Below, piece by piece: positions 24,679-35,109 of a DNA stretch of 64,000 nt. Location: the NCBI RefSeq assembly GCF_034190915.1, contig NW_026947506.1, forward strand, positions 14,259,501 to 14,323,500. The letters run 5' to 3'. This DNA comes from Cavia porcellus (taxonomy: Eukaryota; Chordata; Mammalia; Rodentia; Caviidae). Position numbers and translations under genes: made by a program. The notes beneath the pieces were generated by a model, which saw nothing but the letters and a program-made list of their open reading frames with translations, searched no databases and was not told where the DNA came from. The number at the start of each line of letters is the position of its first letter. Within the stretch, counting starts at the first letter, position 1.

Positions 24679-25165
24679 CCCTCCCTAAATTATTCACTGA
24701 GTGGCTTAATATCTGTAAATATTCCATTTAATTTGGGGGCTTTTTCCTGTTTGAATGCACACATTTGTAGCAGAGGAGCCCAGTGCTCCTTATGCACTGG
24801 AAAGGACACCTTCTAGGCTTTTTTTTTGCCCATTTGTAATTTAGGGTTTTTGCTCCTTTGTGATTCGGGGTTTTTTTTTTTTTTGCCCCATTTGAATTTT
24901 TCTTTTGTTACTAACTTTGGGGGCTCTCTGCCCATTTGAATTTGACTTTGTTACTAACTTTGGGCCTTTTTGCCTATTTGAATTTGTCCTTGGTTTCTGT
25001 TGCAGGCTCTATGTGGCTTATTGGACTCAAGGGTTATAATAAATATTGTTTCCCTCCAGGTCACTGGATTGTGAACAGAAAAGACTTCGTGTGTGTTCAG
25101 TGTTTACCTTGTCTTTTTTGGTGCCTTGTGCTGGGTTTTTTGTCTTTGACTGGTTATTAATAACT

Positions 25166-25550
25166 ATGGGCCAGGTACCATCATGTCTTTATCTCCTTTA
25201 GCCCTGGTCTTTAATCATGTTGGAGATTTTAAGGATCATGCCCAGGGATACGGAGGACCTGTACATTCTGGGAGGCTCAGTATCTTCTGTGAACTTAAAT
25301 AGCCCACCAGAGTTCCTAACTGGCCATAGGAAGGTAGTTTTAATTTGTCAACAGCTCAAGCCATCTGACAATATGCCTTCGGTCCCCTGACCTACCCGGA
25401 TCAAGTTGTGTACATTCAGGTTTTGATTGACCTCATTCACGACCCCAGTCCTGGCTTAAAAAGTTTCTTAACTGTGCCTGGCCAAATCCTCTCTCCCAAG
25501 GGAAAAACTACACCTCCAAAGAGACCAGAGAGAAGAAAGAAACAAGGGGA
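25166..25550 (+). pseudogene. Gammaretrovirus-like gag, matrix region
   Basis: It opens with an MGQ myristoylation-type start at 25166. After a frameshift it reads 'LSPLALVFNHVGDFKDHAQ' and later 'YPDQVVYIQVLIDLIHDPSP', both typical of the gammaretroviral matrix protein. Stops and at least one frameshift break it. The homology stops near 25550 at the expected end of matrix; the p12-like segment and capsid N-terminus are absent, and betaretroviral sequence follows. Confidence 0.75.
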
Positions 25551-25600
25551 GGGGGGTGAGTGTTCCTGCAGTGAAAAGTCATTTAATCTGGGAGTAAAAT

Positions 25601-25870
25601 ATGGGGCAAAAGGTTCCAGAGGAGCAAAGGTATTTACTAGTGCTCCAAAGCCTGCTTAAATGCTCAGGGGCTTGTGTGCCAAAGAAAGGTTTAACAACAA
25701 TGTTAAAAGTGGTAACCAAATATAATCCATGGTTTCCTCATACAGGCACTATAGAGATAGGGTGGAACACATCATTTCCCTTGAGGCATTCTCAGCTTGT
25801 AATCTGGTCAGGTCAGAGCTCACTGTGGCAGACTCTGATTTGGACCCAGATTAAAGAGAGCTCCCTGTGA
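25601..25870 (+). pseudogene. Betaretrovirus-like gag, N-terminal part
   Basis: This 89-residue open segment starts with MGQ (a myristoylation-type gag start) and contains 'NPWFPHTGTIEI', the signature of betaretroviral (ERVK/IAP/MMTV-type) matrix. It is truncated: the rest of matrix, capsid and most of nucleocapsid are missing before dUTPase text begins at about 26100. A second gag start lying 435 bp downstream of a gamma-type gag start is unexpected in one provirus. Confidence 0.72.
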
Positions 25871-26099
25871 GGCATCTGTCACCAAAACAAAATCCCTAGA
25901 GGGATCACCTCATCAGGAGCCCAAGTCTTTACAAAAAATTATTTCATAAGGCTCTATCTAGAAACTTACAGGTAGTGCAGGAAGAGGCAGCCACAAAAGG
26001 GAGCAAATAATACCCTCCGTGCTTGCTCCCCAGTTGGAACTGTAACAGATGCTAATGATCAGGAATATTTTATTCATGAGCCTTTTAAATACAATTGCT

Positions 26100-26545
26100 A
26101 AAAATCTTAAACAAAATGCATGATTAGAGCTTCCTGCTGCCTCCAAACTCACTGTAATTGCAAGTGACAAGCCCACCCAATTCCCACAGGAATTTGGGGT
26201 CCTCTCCCCACCTGAAGGTCTTGTGCTGGGAAAGGCTGATCTAAATTTAAAAGCAATAACTATTGAGCCTAATGTGATTGATGATGATTGTACAGATAAA
26301 ATACAATTTCTTGGATGTGCTGTGGACATCCATGTTTTTGAACAGGGGGGCTAGGTGGGGCAGCTGATTTTTTTACCCAGACAAAAGCCTTCTTTTGTTA
26401 TGTATAGACAGGTCAGGAGGGAGCAAGACCCTCAGAGCAAAACTACAGAAAGAGAAATTTATTTTACACAAGAATTCACTAAAACACGCCTATGTGTTTT
26501 TATAAAAATTAATGGGAAATACTTTAAGGGTCTGATAGATGTGGT
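26100..26545 (+). pseudogene. Betaretrovirus-like dUTPase and protease N-terminal part
   Basis: The text around 26110-26335 fits the dUTPase fused to protease in betaretroviruses ('LPAASKLTVIASDKPTQF', then 'GLVLGKADLNLKAI' and 'VIDDDCTDKIQFLGC'). Next comes a protease lead-in, 'IKINGKYFKGLID' (about 26505-26543), where the text breaks just before the DTG active site. The DTGAD motif reappears only at 28152, after the LTR-M insertion. Several stops are present. Confidence 0.7.
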
Positions 26546-26664
26546 GGTCCACTTCCTGAGGTATGAAGAGGCCAGAGAAAATAATTTGGAAAGAAAAAAA
26601 TTATATATTAAGGTACAGGACTGGCAACACAGCCTCCAGTAGCCAATATGGAAGTTAAAGGATG

Positions 26665-27788
26665 TGATAAGTTGGACCCTGGAATAAAATCCAAGGAAGC
26701 AAGAGACTGAAATTTGGGGAGCAAAGGCTTTATTTCCAGGCCTAGTGGCACAGTCTCTCCAGGATGATCCAAAGACTGTGCACCCCAGAGACTGAAAAGG
26801 GGGTTTTTAAAAGCAAGAAATGGGGGGAGAACAAAAGAAAACCATAGAGCTGTTAAGCTTTTGACCCAAATCTGGAAACTGTAAAGCTGTCCACTTAGTT
26901 CTGACAACCTTGGGAGCCTTTGATGCCTTTCCAGTTACTCCCATTCTGCAGATAAGCATTATCTTGGAATATCACATCTGCAATAACACCTGGAGAAGAA
27001 AGTAGGAAGTTAATTATCTCAGGACAGCTCATTAGCACTAACATGTGAGAAGAGGTCAAAAGTTACAAGAAGCTGAAAGTTAAGTTTTTACAAGGATTTG
27101 AAACTTAACCCTTTTGATGCATACAAGAACAAAAGGAGAGCATTGGTTGGGGTTAAGCCATAACATTCTTCCTGTAATTTCTTTGGAGTTAAGCATTTCT
27201 TAAGAACAGGGCAATTAGCACATTTTATAACAGGCACATTTTATGTCAGACCTCCACCAGGTTGAGAAGGGGTTACCAGAAACTGAAACCTAAGGTCTTT
27301 ATGCCTTTTCAGGAAATTGAAACTTAACCTAGGTAGAGAGGAAGGGGGAAGGGGGAAGGGAGAAGGAGAGGCAGTACGGTGCAATACAGAAGAGAAATAT
27401 GGTGAGATTACTTTTTTTTTTCTTCTGGGGAGGGGGAACAAGGTCAGGTAAGAGTTATGCTAACAAGCAAGTCTCCCTGCATACAAGCAAGTTACTTTAA
27501 AAAGTTTAAATTAGGAAAACATCCTGGTTTCCTCAGCAGAGAATAGAGAAGTCTAACAGTGATTAACAACCCCGGTTGTTTTAGCATCACATCTTTTGTT
27601 TGTAAAGGGCAACACTGGTTAACATATCAATTAGGTAAGATTTTGCAATTCTTTACAGAGGAGAGCATTGCTTAACATATCAATTAGGTCACCCCGAGGG
27701 AGAAGGAAAACATATATACGGTATGGCTATGTTACAAGTAATTTGCTATAATACAAATATAATAAAACTATTTTCTTAGAGTACCACA
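26665..27788 (-). mobile_element. LTR-M copy 2, antisense, inside the provirus protease
   Basis: This 1,124-bp copy is homologous to 22001-23033. Its plus-strand edges are TGATAAG and GTACCACA, so it keeps TG...CA ends. On the minus strand it has 'aataaagcctttgctcccc'. It separates the two halves of the betaretroviral protease and is opposite in orientation to the provirus. A short LTR-M-like piece (about 26610-26660) adjoins it on the left. Confidence 0.85.
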
Positions 27789-28110
27789 AAGGGCAGGGTT
27801 TTTATCCTATAAAACCGCAAACATCCGCTGGTCTTAAAATGCGGGGGGTGGGGGAGGTCATGGCACACTACAGAACAGGAACACGGCAGTTGCATTTCTT
27901 GGGAAGAGCAAGGTTCAGGTGACGGTTGGGCTAACAAGCAAGTTTAGATTAGGCAAACATCCTCTGGGAAAGGCCCATCCTGCAAACAAGCAAGTTATCC
28001 TGCAAACAAGCAAGTTACCCTGCAAACAAGCAAGTTTAGATTAGGAAGACATCCTATTCTTCTCTTAGAGTTACCTTTGATCTTTCTCTTGCCCCCAAGG
28101 AGGCTTATGA
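27789..28110 (-). mobile_element. Diverged LTR-M-like fragment with 20-bp tandem repeats
   Basis: The text 'gctaacaagcaagtttagattaggcaaacatcc' is related to 22690-22760 and 27460-27525 in the two LTR-M copies (given here only as a loose match). Between 27978 and 28035 a 20-bp unit, 'cctgcaaacaagcaagttat', is repeated three times. It may be a second LTR-M insertion or the far side of a tandem LTR arrangement. Confidence 0.6.
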
Positions 28111-28113
28111 GGG

Positions 28114-28124
<11 letters not shown>

Positions 28125-28151
<27 letters not shown>
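28125..28151. repeat. (TA)n microsatellite
   Basis: A TA dinucleotide run lies immediately before the protease active-site text. Confidence 0.95.
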
Positions 28152-28154
<3 letters not shown>

Positions 28155-29045
28155 ACAATAATAGACACTGGTGCAGATGTGCCTGTAATTGCGTTAGAAC
28201 AATGGCCTGCCACGTGGCTGACACAAAAGGGCCATCACACTCCTTTTGGGCTCGGGATCCCTCAGCACACTTTACAGAGTGCCTTGCCTTTGCCTTGTGA
28301 GTGACCAGACCAACAAAAGGGTTTCTTTTTACCTTATGTGGCACCTATTCCAGTTAACTTGTGGGGAATAGATTTATTAAACCAGTGGAAATTAGTGCTG
28401 GCTAGTGATTCGATTTTAAAGCTGAACAAATAAGTTCCAATTTGGAAACTTAACTAATATATTCTAAGCCTCCCAAATTTAATGATTAAAATGGGATATC
28501 AAAAAGACAAAGGACTGGGAAAAAACTTACAGGGAATCAAAGAGCTTGTTAAGATTATACCTAAAGATGATATCCAACGTATTGGATATCTGCAGATTTT
28601 TTACAAGGGTCAGTGATACTTCTCTTCTCAAACTAGCTCTGCCTTTATAATAGAAAACTAAGGAGACTGTTTGGGTAGATCAATGGCCCCTCAAAAGGAG
28701 AAGCTAACTCAATTACACAAATTAATTAAATAGCAATTACAACAAGACCATTTAGAAAGCTCAGTTAGCCCTTGGAATACTCTTGTCTTTGTTATTCCAA
28801 AGAAGTCAGGCAAATGGAGGTTGTGACAGGATTAAAGAGTGTAAATGCCTGCTTACTTCCTATAGGGGCTCTACAGCCAAGACTGCCAAATCCACCTGCA
28901 GCTCTTAGAGACTGGCCTCTCTTCATAATTGATTTAAAAGACTGTTTCTTTAACATTCTTATTTTTCCTACAGATAGACCAAGTTTTGCCTTTTGCAGGT
29001 TTAATTTAAAGCTTAAAAGATCAGTACAGCTAATACCGTAAAAGC
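28152..29045 (+). pseudogene. Betaretrovirus-like protease active site and reverse transcriptase N-terminal part
   Basis: It begins with the aspartic protease motif 'VTIIDTGADVPVIALEQWP' (28152-28210) and a downstream 'PIPVN' stretch. Then comes RT finger text: '[18 protein letters not shown]' (about 28760-28818), 'MGALQP'-like text, and 'DLKDCFFNI' (about 28937-28963), which holds the first catalytic Asp of RT. The signature is betaretroviral (MMTV/IAP type). It stops near 29045; the palm YMDD, RNase H and integrase of this lineage are deleted. Confidence 0.75.
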
Positions 29046-29412
29046 AAGGTTATCTTTGTGTCTTAACAGGTAGATATACACAGCATTGGTGGGAGACACA
29101 ACCAATGTTGAGGACAGCCTTAGGTGAGAACTCCACCAACCTGGGCCCAGGGAGACCTGTTAATCAAAAAAAAAAATCAGTTTCCAGCTCCCCCCAAAAG
29201 ATTAAAAGAAAAAGACAAGTGATCCAATAAAATGATATTCAAGCCACAATCCATGAGGCTAGAGATATAGTCACCAAAAGGGGAATTCCACCAATGCTTA
29301 AAAATCTTTTGGTTGCCTTATTTGCCCTGCTGGCAATATCTATATATATGACACCAGTCTCAGGAATAAAGTCATGGACTTATATCCCTAACCCACCTTT
29401 TTCTAAGTCCCC
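29046..29412 (+). pseudogene. Betaretrovirus-like env 5' end
   Basis: Lys/Arg-rich text is followed by a hydrophobic signal-peptide-like run, 'LLVALFALLAISIYMTPVSG' (about 29305-29365), and then 'YIPNPPFSKSP', which fits the start of a betaretroviral surface glycoprotein. The reading frame before it is broken. The match ends near 29412, where gammaretroviral capsid text starts. Confidence 0.6.
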
Positions 29413-29960
29413 CCAAAGATCTCATTTATCTATTGGCATCTATCTTTTTCACTCATCACTCCACTTGGGATGACTGTCAGCAGCTGTTACAGGTACTGTT
29501 TACCATGGAGGAGAAGCAGCATGTTTACACCTTAGGTGAAAAGCTACATGATCCAGATAAAAGTTTGTCTTCTGATCCTAAACTGTTTCCCCTTTATACT
29601 GACCCATCGAAATCCTAACAGGAATGAAGGTAAGAAGGCTCTCAGGTTCATGAGCAGTATCACCAGTTGTTTCTAATAGTCCTTAAGGAGCCAACAGACA
29701 CCCACCAATTTGTCCAAGGTATCAGAGGTAAGACAATTGGCTAATGAGTCTCCCTTGGGCTTTCCAGAAAGATTACAAGAGGCCTAATGCATTTATACAC
29801 CTATAGATCTGGTAGCACCCGAGAATGCAAGGGCTATTAATATTGCCTTTGTAACCCAGTCAGCCCCTGATACTAAGTGAAAATTGCAGAAGCTTGAGGG
29901 ATTCAAGGAAATGCCCCTTAGCCAGTTATTACAGAATTCTCAAAAGGTATTAGACAACCA
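29413..29960 (+). pseudogene. Gammaretrovirus-like gag capsid
   Basis: The motif 'STWDDCQQLLQVLF' (29459-29500) is the gammaretroviral capsid signature. Further down 'PTNLSKVSEV' and 'AFVTQSAPDTK' belong to the capsid C-terminal domain and are followed by a capsid-nucleocapsid linker remnant. It has in-frame stops. Nucleocapsid, protease and most of RT of this lineage are missing after it. Confidence 0.8.
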
Positions 29961-29964
29961 TGAA

Positions 29965-31612
29965 GATTCGAAAGTCAGAAGTTGACTTTTGAACAGAAAC
30001 TCTTAATTGTCTCCTCCCATTCACTGGAGATCCTCATCAAGGCTCCACCAGACTGGCGGCTGTCCAGTTCCTACGTCATGCCCTATCAAGTGCTACTTCT
30101 AGATCCAACTACCATCAGTTTCAAGGAGACAGCAGTTAAATCCTGCTGATCTTCTGCCTGATGATGACCCTTCCTGGCCTCTCCACAACTGCATTGAGGT
30201 TATTAACCACCTCATGGGGCTCCAATCAGACTTGACAGATGAGCCCCTATCCCAAGTCCCTTCATACTTCTCTGATGGGAGCAGTTACACCTATCAAAGT
30301 AAGCAGGAGCTGCCATTACCACAGACTCAGATTCTATAGAAACAAATCTTGGAGCAAGAAACATCAGCTAAAATTGTCTGTACCCATTGCCCTCACTGAG
30401 GCCCCCAAGTGGTCAAAAGATAAAGACATAAACATTTACACTGATGGCAGATAATGCATTTGCTACTGCCCATGTTCATGGGGCTATTTATCAAGAGTGG
30501 GGTGTATTGATTTCTGGCGGCCAAAGGATCAAAAATGCTCCCCAAATTTCAGATTTGTTGGCTGCCATTTAGATGCTGAGAAAATTGGCTATCATCCACT
30601 ATAAGGCTAATCAAGTGGGAGATGATCCTGTTATACCATGAAACAATCTGACAGATGCCACCACCCAAAAGGTGGCCATAAAATGAGTGGGGATAGAGGT
30701 GGCTTCAACATTACTGCTGATCACACCTGCTTTGTTAGAGCCCCTTTACACCAAAAAGGACTTGTATCCCATAGCTCAACTCCAAGTAAAACCTAATATC
30801 CCTGGGGCTGGTACCAATTGCCTGATAAGCAAATCGTCCTCCCCAAGGTGATGGGATGTGACCTCACACAACAGGCCCATCGGTCCACTCACCTTGGAGG
30901 ATCAAAGCTTGCTGCCCTCCCTTGGGATCATTTCTCTATTCCACAATTATCGAAACTTACCCAGTCTGTGAGCCTCAGATGCCCCAATGTCAATTGGTGA
31001 ACCTGAAATGACAGCAACAAATAGAAACCACTTGCTACCATGCGATCATGCCTGAAGAATGCTGGGAAATAGATTTTACATAAAAAAATCTGGACTTCAA
31101 GTTTGTAAGTACTTACTAATAACGGTTGATAGTTTCACTAGATGGGTCAAAGCTTTTCCTATTAAGTCTGAATCAGCTTTGATAGTAGTTAAAAGGCTCT
31201 TACATGATATCATACCTCGATTTGGCCTTCCCTTATCCATGGGGTCTGACAAAGGCCTGTGTTTTTATAGCTCAGGTAACTCAATACAAGCTTAAGCCTT
31301 GCAGATTGATTGGAAACTCCATTGTGCATACCGGCCTCAAAGTTCAGGACAAGTAGAAAGGATAAACCAGACTTTAAAAACAGTAAAGACTAAGATGGCC
31401 TTAGAAACTGGCAAAAACTGAGTGAGTCTCCTTCCTTTTGCACACTTGAGTGCAGGATGTAGCCCTTATGTTGCTGGTATTTCCCCTTTTGAGACTTTAC
31501 ATGGGAGACCCCCTCCTCTTGTCCCAAGATTTTTGAAAAAAAAAAAACTAGCTGATCTAGCTAATCAAGATCTCATTAAGTCCCTCCAGGACCTCAGCCA
31601 TTTGTGACTTCC
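29965..31612 (+). pseudogene. Gammaretrovirus-like pol: RT connection, RNase H, integrase
   Basis: It opens in the RT thumb/connection ('LTFEQKLLIV', 'APPDWRLSSSYVMPYQ'). RNase H follows ('FSDGSS' near 30275; 'AFATAHVHGAIY' if a one-base shift is allowed, near 30465). Integrase core text starts at 31080 ('YLLITVDSFTRWVKAF', then 'IIPRFGLP' and a 'GSDKG' motif holding the second catalytic Asp). The C-terminal part is at 31422-31607. Many frameshifts and stops are present. Confidence 0.8.
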
Positions 31613-31689
31613 ATCCATTTGCTATTCTGACAACATCCTCCACCTACTGTATACTCCAAAGATGAATGCCCTGCAGTGAAACTTGGAAG

Positions 31690-32092
31690 ATAACTGATTA
31701 GAATACTGGTGAGATGTTGAAAACCAATGGCACTGTCCATGAGATAATTAAACTAGATTTATGTGCTCTGTTAAATAAGATCCAAATAGAAATTAGACAA
31801 AAAAAAAATTGAGGAGAGAAAGCCATACAGGTGAACAAAACTGATTTGAAAGTTGGTTTTCTTTTTCCCTTGATTAACAACTTTGGTAACAACAGTCACA
31901 GAGCCTTTGTTAATCCTCATCTGTGTAGCTATTGGACCTTGTGTTATAAACAAAGTAGTAAACTATACGAAAGGCTGAATTCAAACAGTTAAATTAATGA
32001 TCCTAAGGACACAAGGCTATGGACAGATACCACTAATTGAAGCCCCTTCCATGAGTCAATGATTTGACTCATTGACTAAAATCAGTGGGGAA
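31690..32092 (+). pseudogene. Env transmembrane-subunit remnant and polypurine tract
   Basis: Around 31870-31960 a hydrophobic membrane-spanning segment ends in 'AIGPCVINKVVNY', typical of the gammaretroviral transmembrane subunit just before its cytoplasmic tail. Upstream env is deleted. 'agtggggaa' directly before the 3' LTR is the polypurine tract. Confidence 0.65.
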
Positions 32093-32495
32093 TGTCATAA
32101 CCTGCTTTAGCATTGCTATCCTGTTCTGTGTCATTACCCTGACCTGTGTTTCAACTCTTGTTTCTTGTAAGTTATCCCCTTCCAAAACAGCAATTTGGTC
32201 CCGCAACCCTGACCCTGGATTGTAACACACTTACTGGCCACTGATTGTAAAACACTCAGTCCTGGGACCAACTGGCCTTGGTTGTAAAACATTTTTGCAG
32301 AGATTAACCCCTCTTTTTCTCCCTCCTTACCATCTTGATTTTTTAAAAACCCCTAGTAACCTAACCTGGTTGCACAGCTATGCAGAGTCCAACAACAGGG
32401 TATGTGACACTGGGTACAAGCTAATATAAAGCCTTTTTAAGATGACTTGCCTTTCTTTTTGAGCAATATCTTGGGCCTTATTTTGGGTTACAAAG
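32093..32495 (+). repeat. 3' LTR of the mosaic provirus
   Basis: It starts TGTCATAAC and ends near 'gggttacaaag', where the terminal CA has mutated. It aligns to 24246-24656. The 4-bp target duplication 'tata' follows (32496-32499). Confidence 0.92.
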
Positions 32496-32499
32496 TATA

Positions 32500-34338
32500 G
32501 ATGTGTGGAAATTGAGATAACATAAATGGATTAGGGATAAATATTTGTGTGGCTCTGGTCCTTTAATTGTAGTTGGATTAATAAGTTGAGTGCTGAATTT
32601 AAAGGCAGGGTACAGGGCAATGTTAACTGTGGGAGTTTGTATGAAAAGCACACAGAGCTGAAGAGTTGAAGGAAGATTTGAAAATGTAAGAGCTAGAATG
32701 AAGTCATGAGTCCCTGTAGACTATAAGGATAATAAAGAGTGAAAGGAACATATATAGGGATCTCCCATACCTCTAAGAACATTAGGGCTGCCACAGAGCA
32801 GCAACAAGTGTGCATACTAGCTAGCCTAAGACAGTGGGGACAAGCAGGTTGGACAGGAATATGATGGGGTATAGGCTTAGACCCTGTGGCAGAACTTGTC
32901 CTGCACATTCTCTGTGTTTGGGTCTATGCAGAATGAAGGGTTGGGTGTGGTCTGGAAAATGCAAGTAAGGGAGTGATTTTAGGGCTTCTTTAAGATATCA
33001 AAGGAAAGGTCTCATGACCTAAGGGCTCAGCAGTACCTGCCTTCTTAATATAATGCTTTAGTGAGAAGGGTAAATCTGGGAACCCACAAGAAAAAATATC
33101 CTATTGTGTAGCGAAAGGAGAGGACCAGTTATTTCATGTTACAGCTGGAATTTGTAAGAAAATTCAAAAAGTTCAGATGTTTGTTTCGAGTATATTTGTG
33201 GAGAATGATGCACAAATAAGTGACTGACAGGGAAGAGACTTAGGCCTTAGGAAGAGAGATTTGATATCCTTTGGAATTTAGATGCTGCTGTAGTAAGAGG
33301 TTGTCCTTAAAATATGACTAGTAGGAAAGTGTACAGAGAAGGAGATCATCTACACACTGTATAAGATGAGAGCAGAGAAGATGAAAGTGAAGTAAATCAC
33401 AGCTTGGACCTGACTGAAGCAGTGTGAGGCTGACACAGAATCCCTGAGACAAGAGAGTCCAGAGTAACTCCTAGGACTGGTGGATGTCTGTACCTGTTCA
33501 GGTGAAGGTAAACAGAAGCTGTGAGAAGGAATGAAAAGGAATATTAAACTATCACGTGTGAAATATGAAATGGAGTAATAATTGGTAGATCAGGGGATAG
33601 AAAATTACAGGGTATAGGGATTTGGTACAATAGCAGGTATAGGAAAGTCAATCTGGTGGTGTGGAGATTTGGTATTAGCCTGTAAGTGCCATGTAACTTT
33701 CACACTGGGAGAACTGTAGTGTTAAAAGAGCAGTTGAGAGGAATTAAAAGACCATGAGGTAGTAAGAAAGAAAAAGCAGTCTGTAGTATCACAGACCTGG
33801 GTCAGAAATGTGGTACTGCTTTTGAGCAAGATGACAGCAGCTGGACTTGAGAGAGACACTAAGTGGCCATTGGAATGAACCCAAGGTAGGGAGGGAGTAT
33901 GTCAGGGTCTGGAGCTGAGATTAGGGGAGATGATGGCAGTGTCAAGGGTGGGAGGGAAGCAGAAATTTGGGTGGTATTGGGGTTGGTTTTGTCCCAGTAA
34001 TGGCCAGAGTACCTGCCAACTTAGTTAAGATCTTTTACCCTAAAAGCAGAGTGGGACCATTAGGCATGAGTAAAAATGAGTGCAGGAAAATGTGTTGACA
34101 CAAATAACACACATTAAGTGAGTTTTTAAAGGTTATGAATCTTTAACATCAAAATCCACAACAGTAATTGGGGTGTGGGAAGTTAGTCCTCGTAAGGAAG
34201 GCAAAGTGAAATGATAAGGACCTGTACTGATTAAGAATGAGATAAAATTACGGTCTTCAATAAGAGTCAACTGCAGTTTGACATTTGAATTGTTCCAGGC
34301 AACTCCATAAGTTTGGGGGCTATTTAGTCTTCAGAGGA
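32500..34338 (-). pseudogene. Old class I ERV pol remnant, RT side
   Basis: On the minus strand, text near 33360-33310 reads 'LILYSVDDLLLC', the reverse-transcriptase active-site box (YVDD type, first residue replaced by Ser). Downstream on that strand come 'GYQISLPKA', 'VTYLCIILHK' and 'GYFFLWVPRFTLLTKALY', all class I RT connection features. Stops are frequent. With 23623-24241 it forms one older antisense ERV, split by the sense provirus. Confidence 0.75.
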
Positions 34339-35109
34339 TGTTATAGATTAAAAACTGTTAGTCAATTTAATGCCAGCAGAATTAAATCACCATGGTGCTA
34401 AGCATAGATATTTCACCCGAGGATGGTTGCCAGCATAAATAGGGATGTGGAGAAGGGAAACAGTGGCATTGAGATGTTGAAACATTGTGGCTTCTCATAC
34501 CTGTTGCTGTTTGAGCCTTTGGTTCTCCTGGAGTTGGTCCTTATGTCCAATAGTGTTTCCTGTTTCCAGGGGGAAGACGTGTGCTGCTTAATCACTAGGA
34601 TGAACTAATAAAGCTTGCTTCATGGCATGTACTCAACTATACTTATTGTCAGGAGAGCTCAGGACCTCCGTGTTGCTGAGGATGGCTGTGGTTCATTTCA
34701 AGACAGCTCTGGTATTTGTTTTGAGTGTGACTTCTCAGATTCAGCATGGAATGTTCAACCTACCGTCACAGCTCCTTCACTGTGCTAGCATACACTTTGT
34801 AGATTCCAACACTTACTTCTGGGCCTTACCAGCAAGGATCCATAAAGGAGACTGGGTTGAGTCCTTCTTCTGGGTTCTAGCCTTCCAGTTGGAGCCTGGG
34901 AGGCATAGCCATGAGTCCTGGGTCTTCCTCTGGACTCATGTAGGACCTTAATGTGGGATTAAGGCCTTGGAAAAATATTTTACATCATTAATGTTGTGGA
35001 TAGATTTCCCACACTTTCTTGTATTAACTTTGGATGGCTACCATAAAATACTATTATAAATTTCATGTCCTGCTTTTAATTGTTTTCTTCCCAACATCTG
35101 ACTACAACA
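34339..35109 (+). mobile_element. LTR-T copy (solo LTR)
   Basis: This 771-bp segment runs TGTTATAG to ACAACA and is homologous throughout to 51049-51827. It holds 'aactaataaagcttgc', a poly(A) signal, near 34605 on the plus strand. No internal retroviral text adjoins it. The flanking five bases do not match exactly, so the duplication has decayed or the element recombined. Confidence 0.85.

Larger units (their letters stand above)
24246..32495 (+). mobile_element. Mosaic ERV provirus: gammaretroviral ends, betaretroviral centre
   Basis: Two sense-orientation LTRs of about 410 bp (24246-24656 and 32093-32495) bound the element, with a 4-bp 'tata' duplication outside (24242-24245 and 32496-32499). 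In order, the inside reads: gamma-type gag matrix; beta-type gag, dUTPase and protease; antisense LTR-M insertion; protease active site; beta-type RT; beta-type env start; gamma-type capsid; RT connection, RNase H and integrase; gamma-type transmembrane env; polypurine tract. Every frame is broken by stops and deletions, so it cannot encode a virus. Confidence 0.85.

Noticed and set aside
22001..27788. The two LTR-M copies as the LTR pair of one provirus
   Set aside because: They are in the same orientation, but the sequence between them contains the end of L1 B, an antisense class I ERV remnant and the 5' LTR and gag of a different provirus in the opposite orientation, so they are independent insertions.
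27978..28035. CRISPR-like short repeats
   Set aside because: The 20-bp units are directly adjacent without spacers and lie in an LTR fragment of a mammalian genome.
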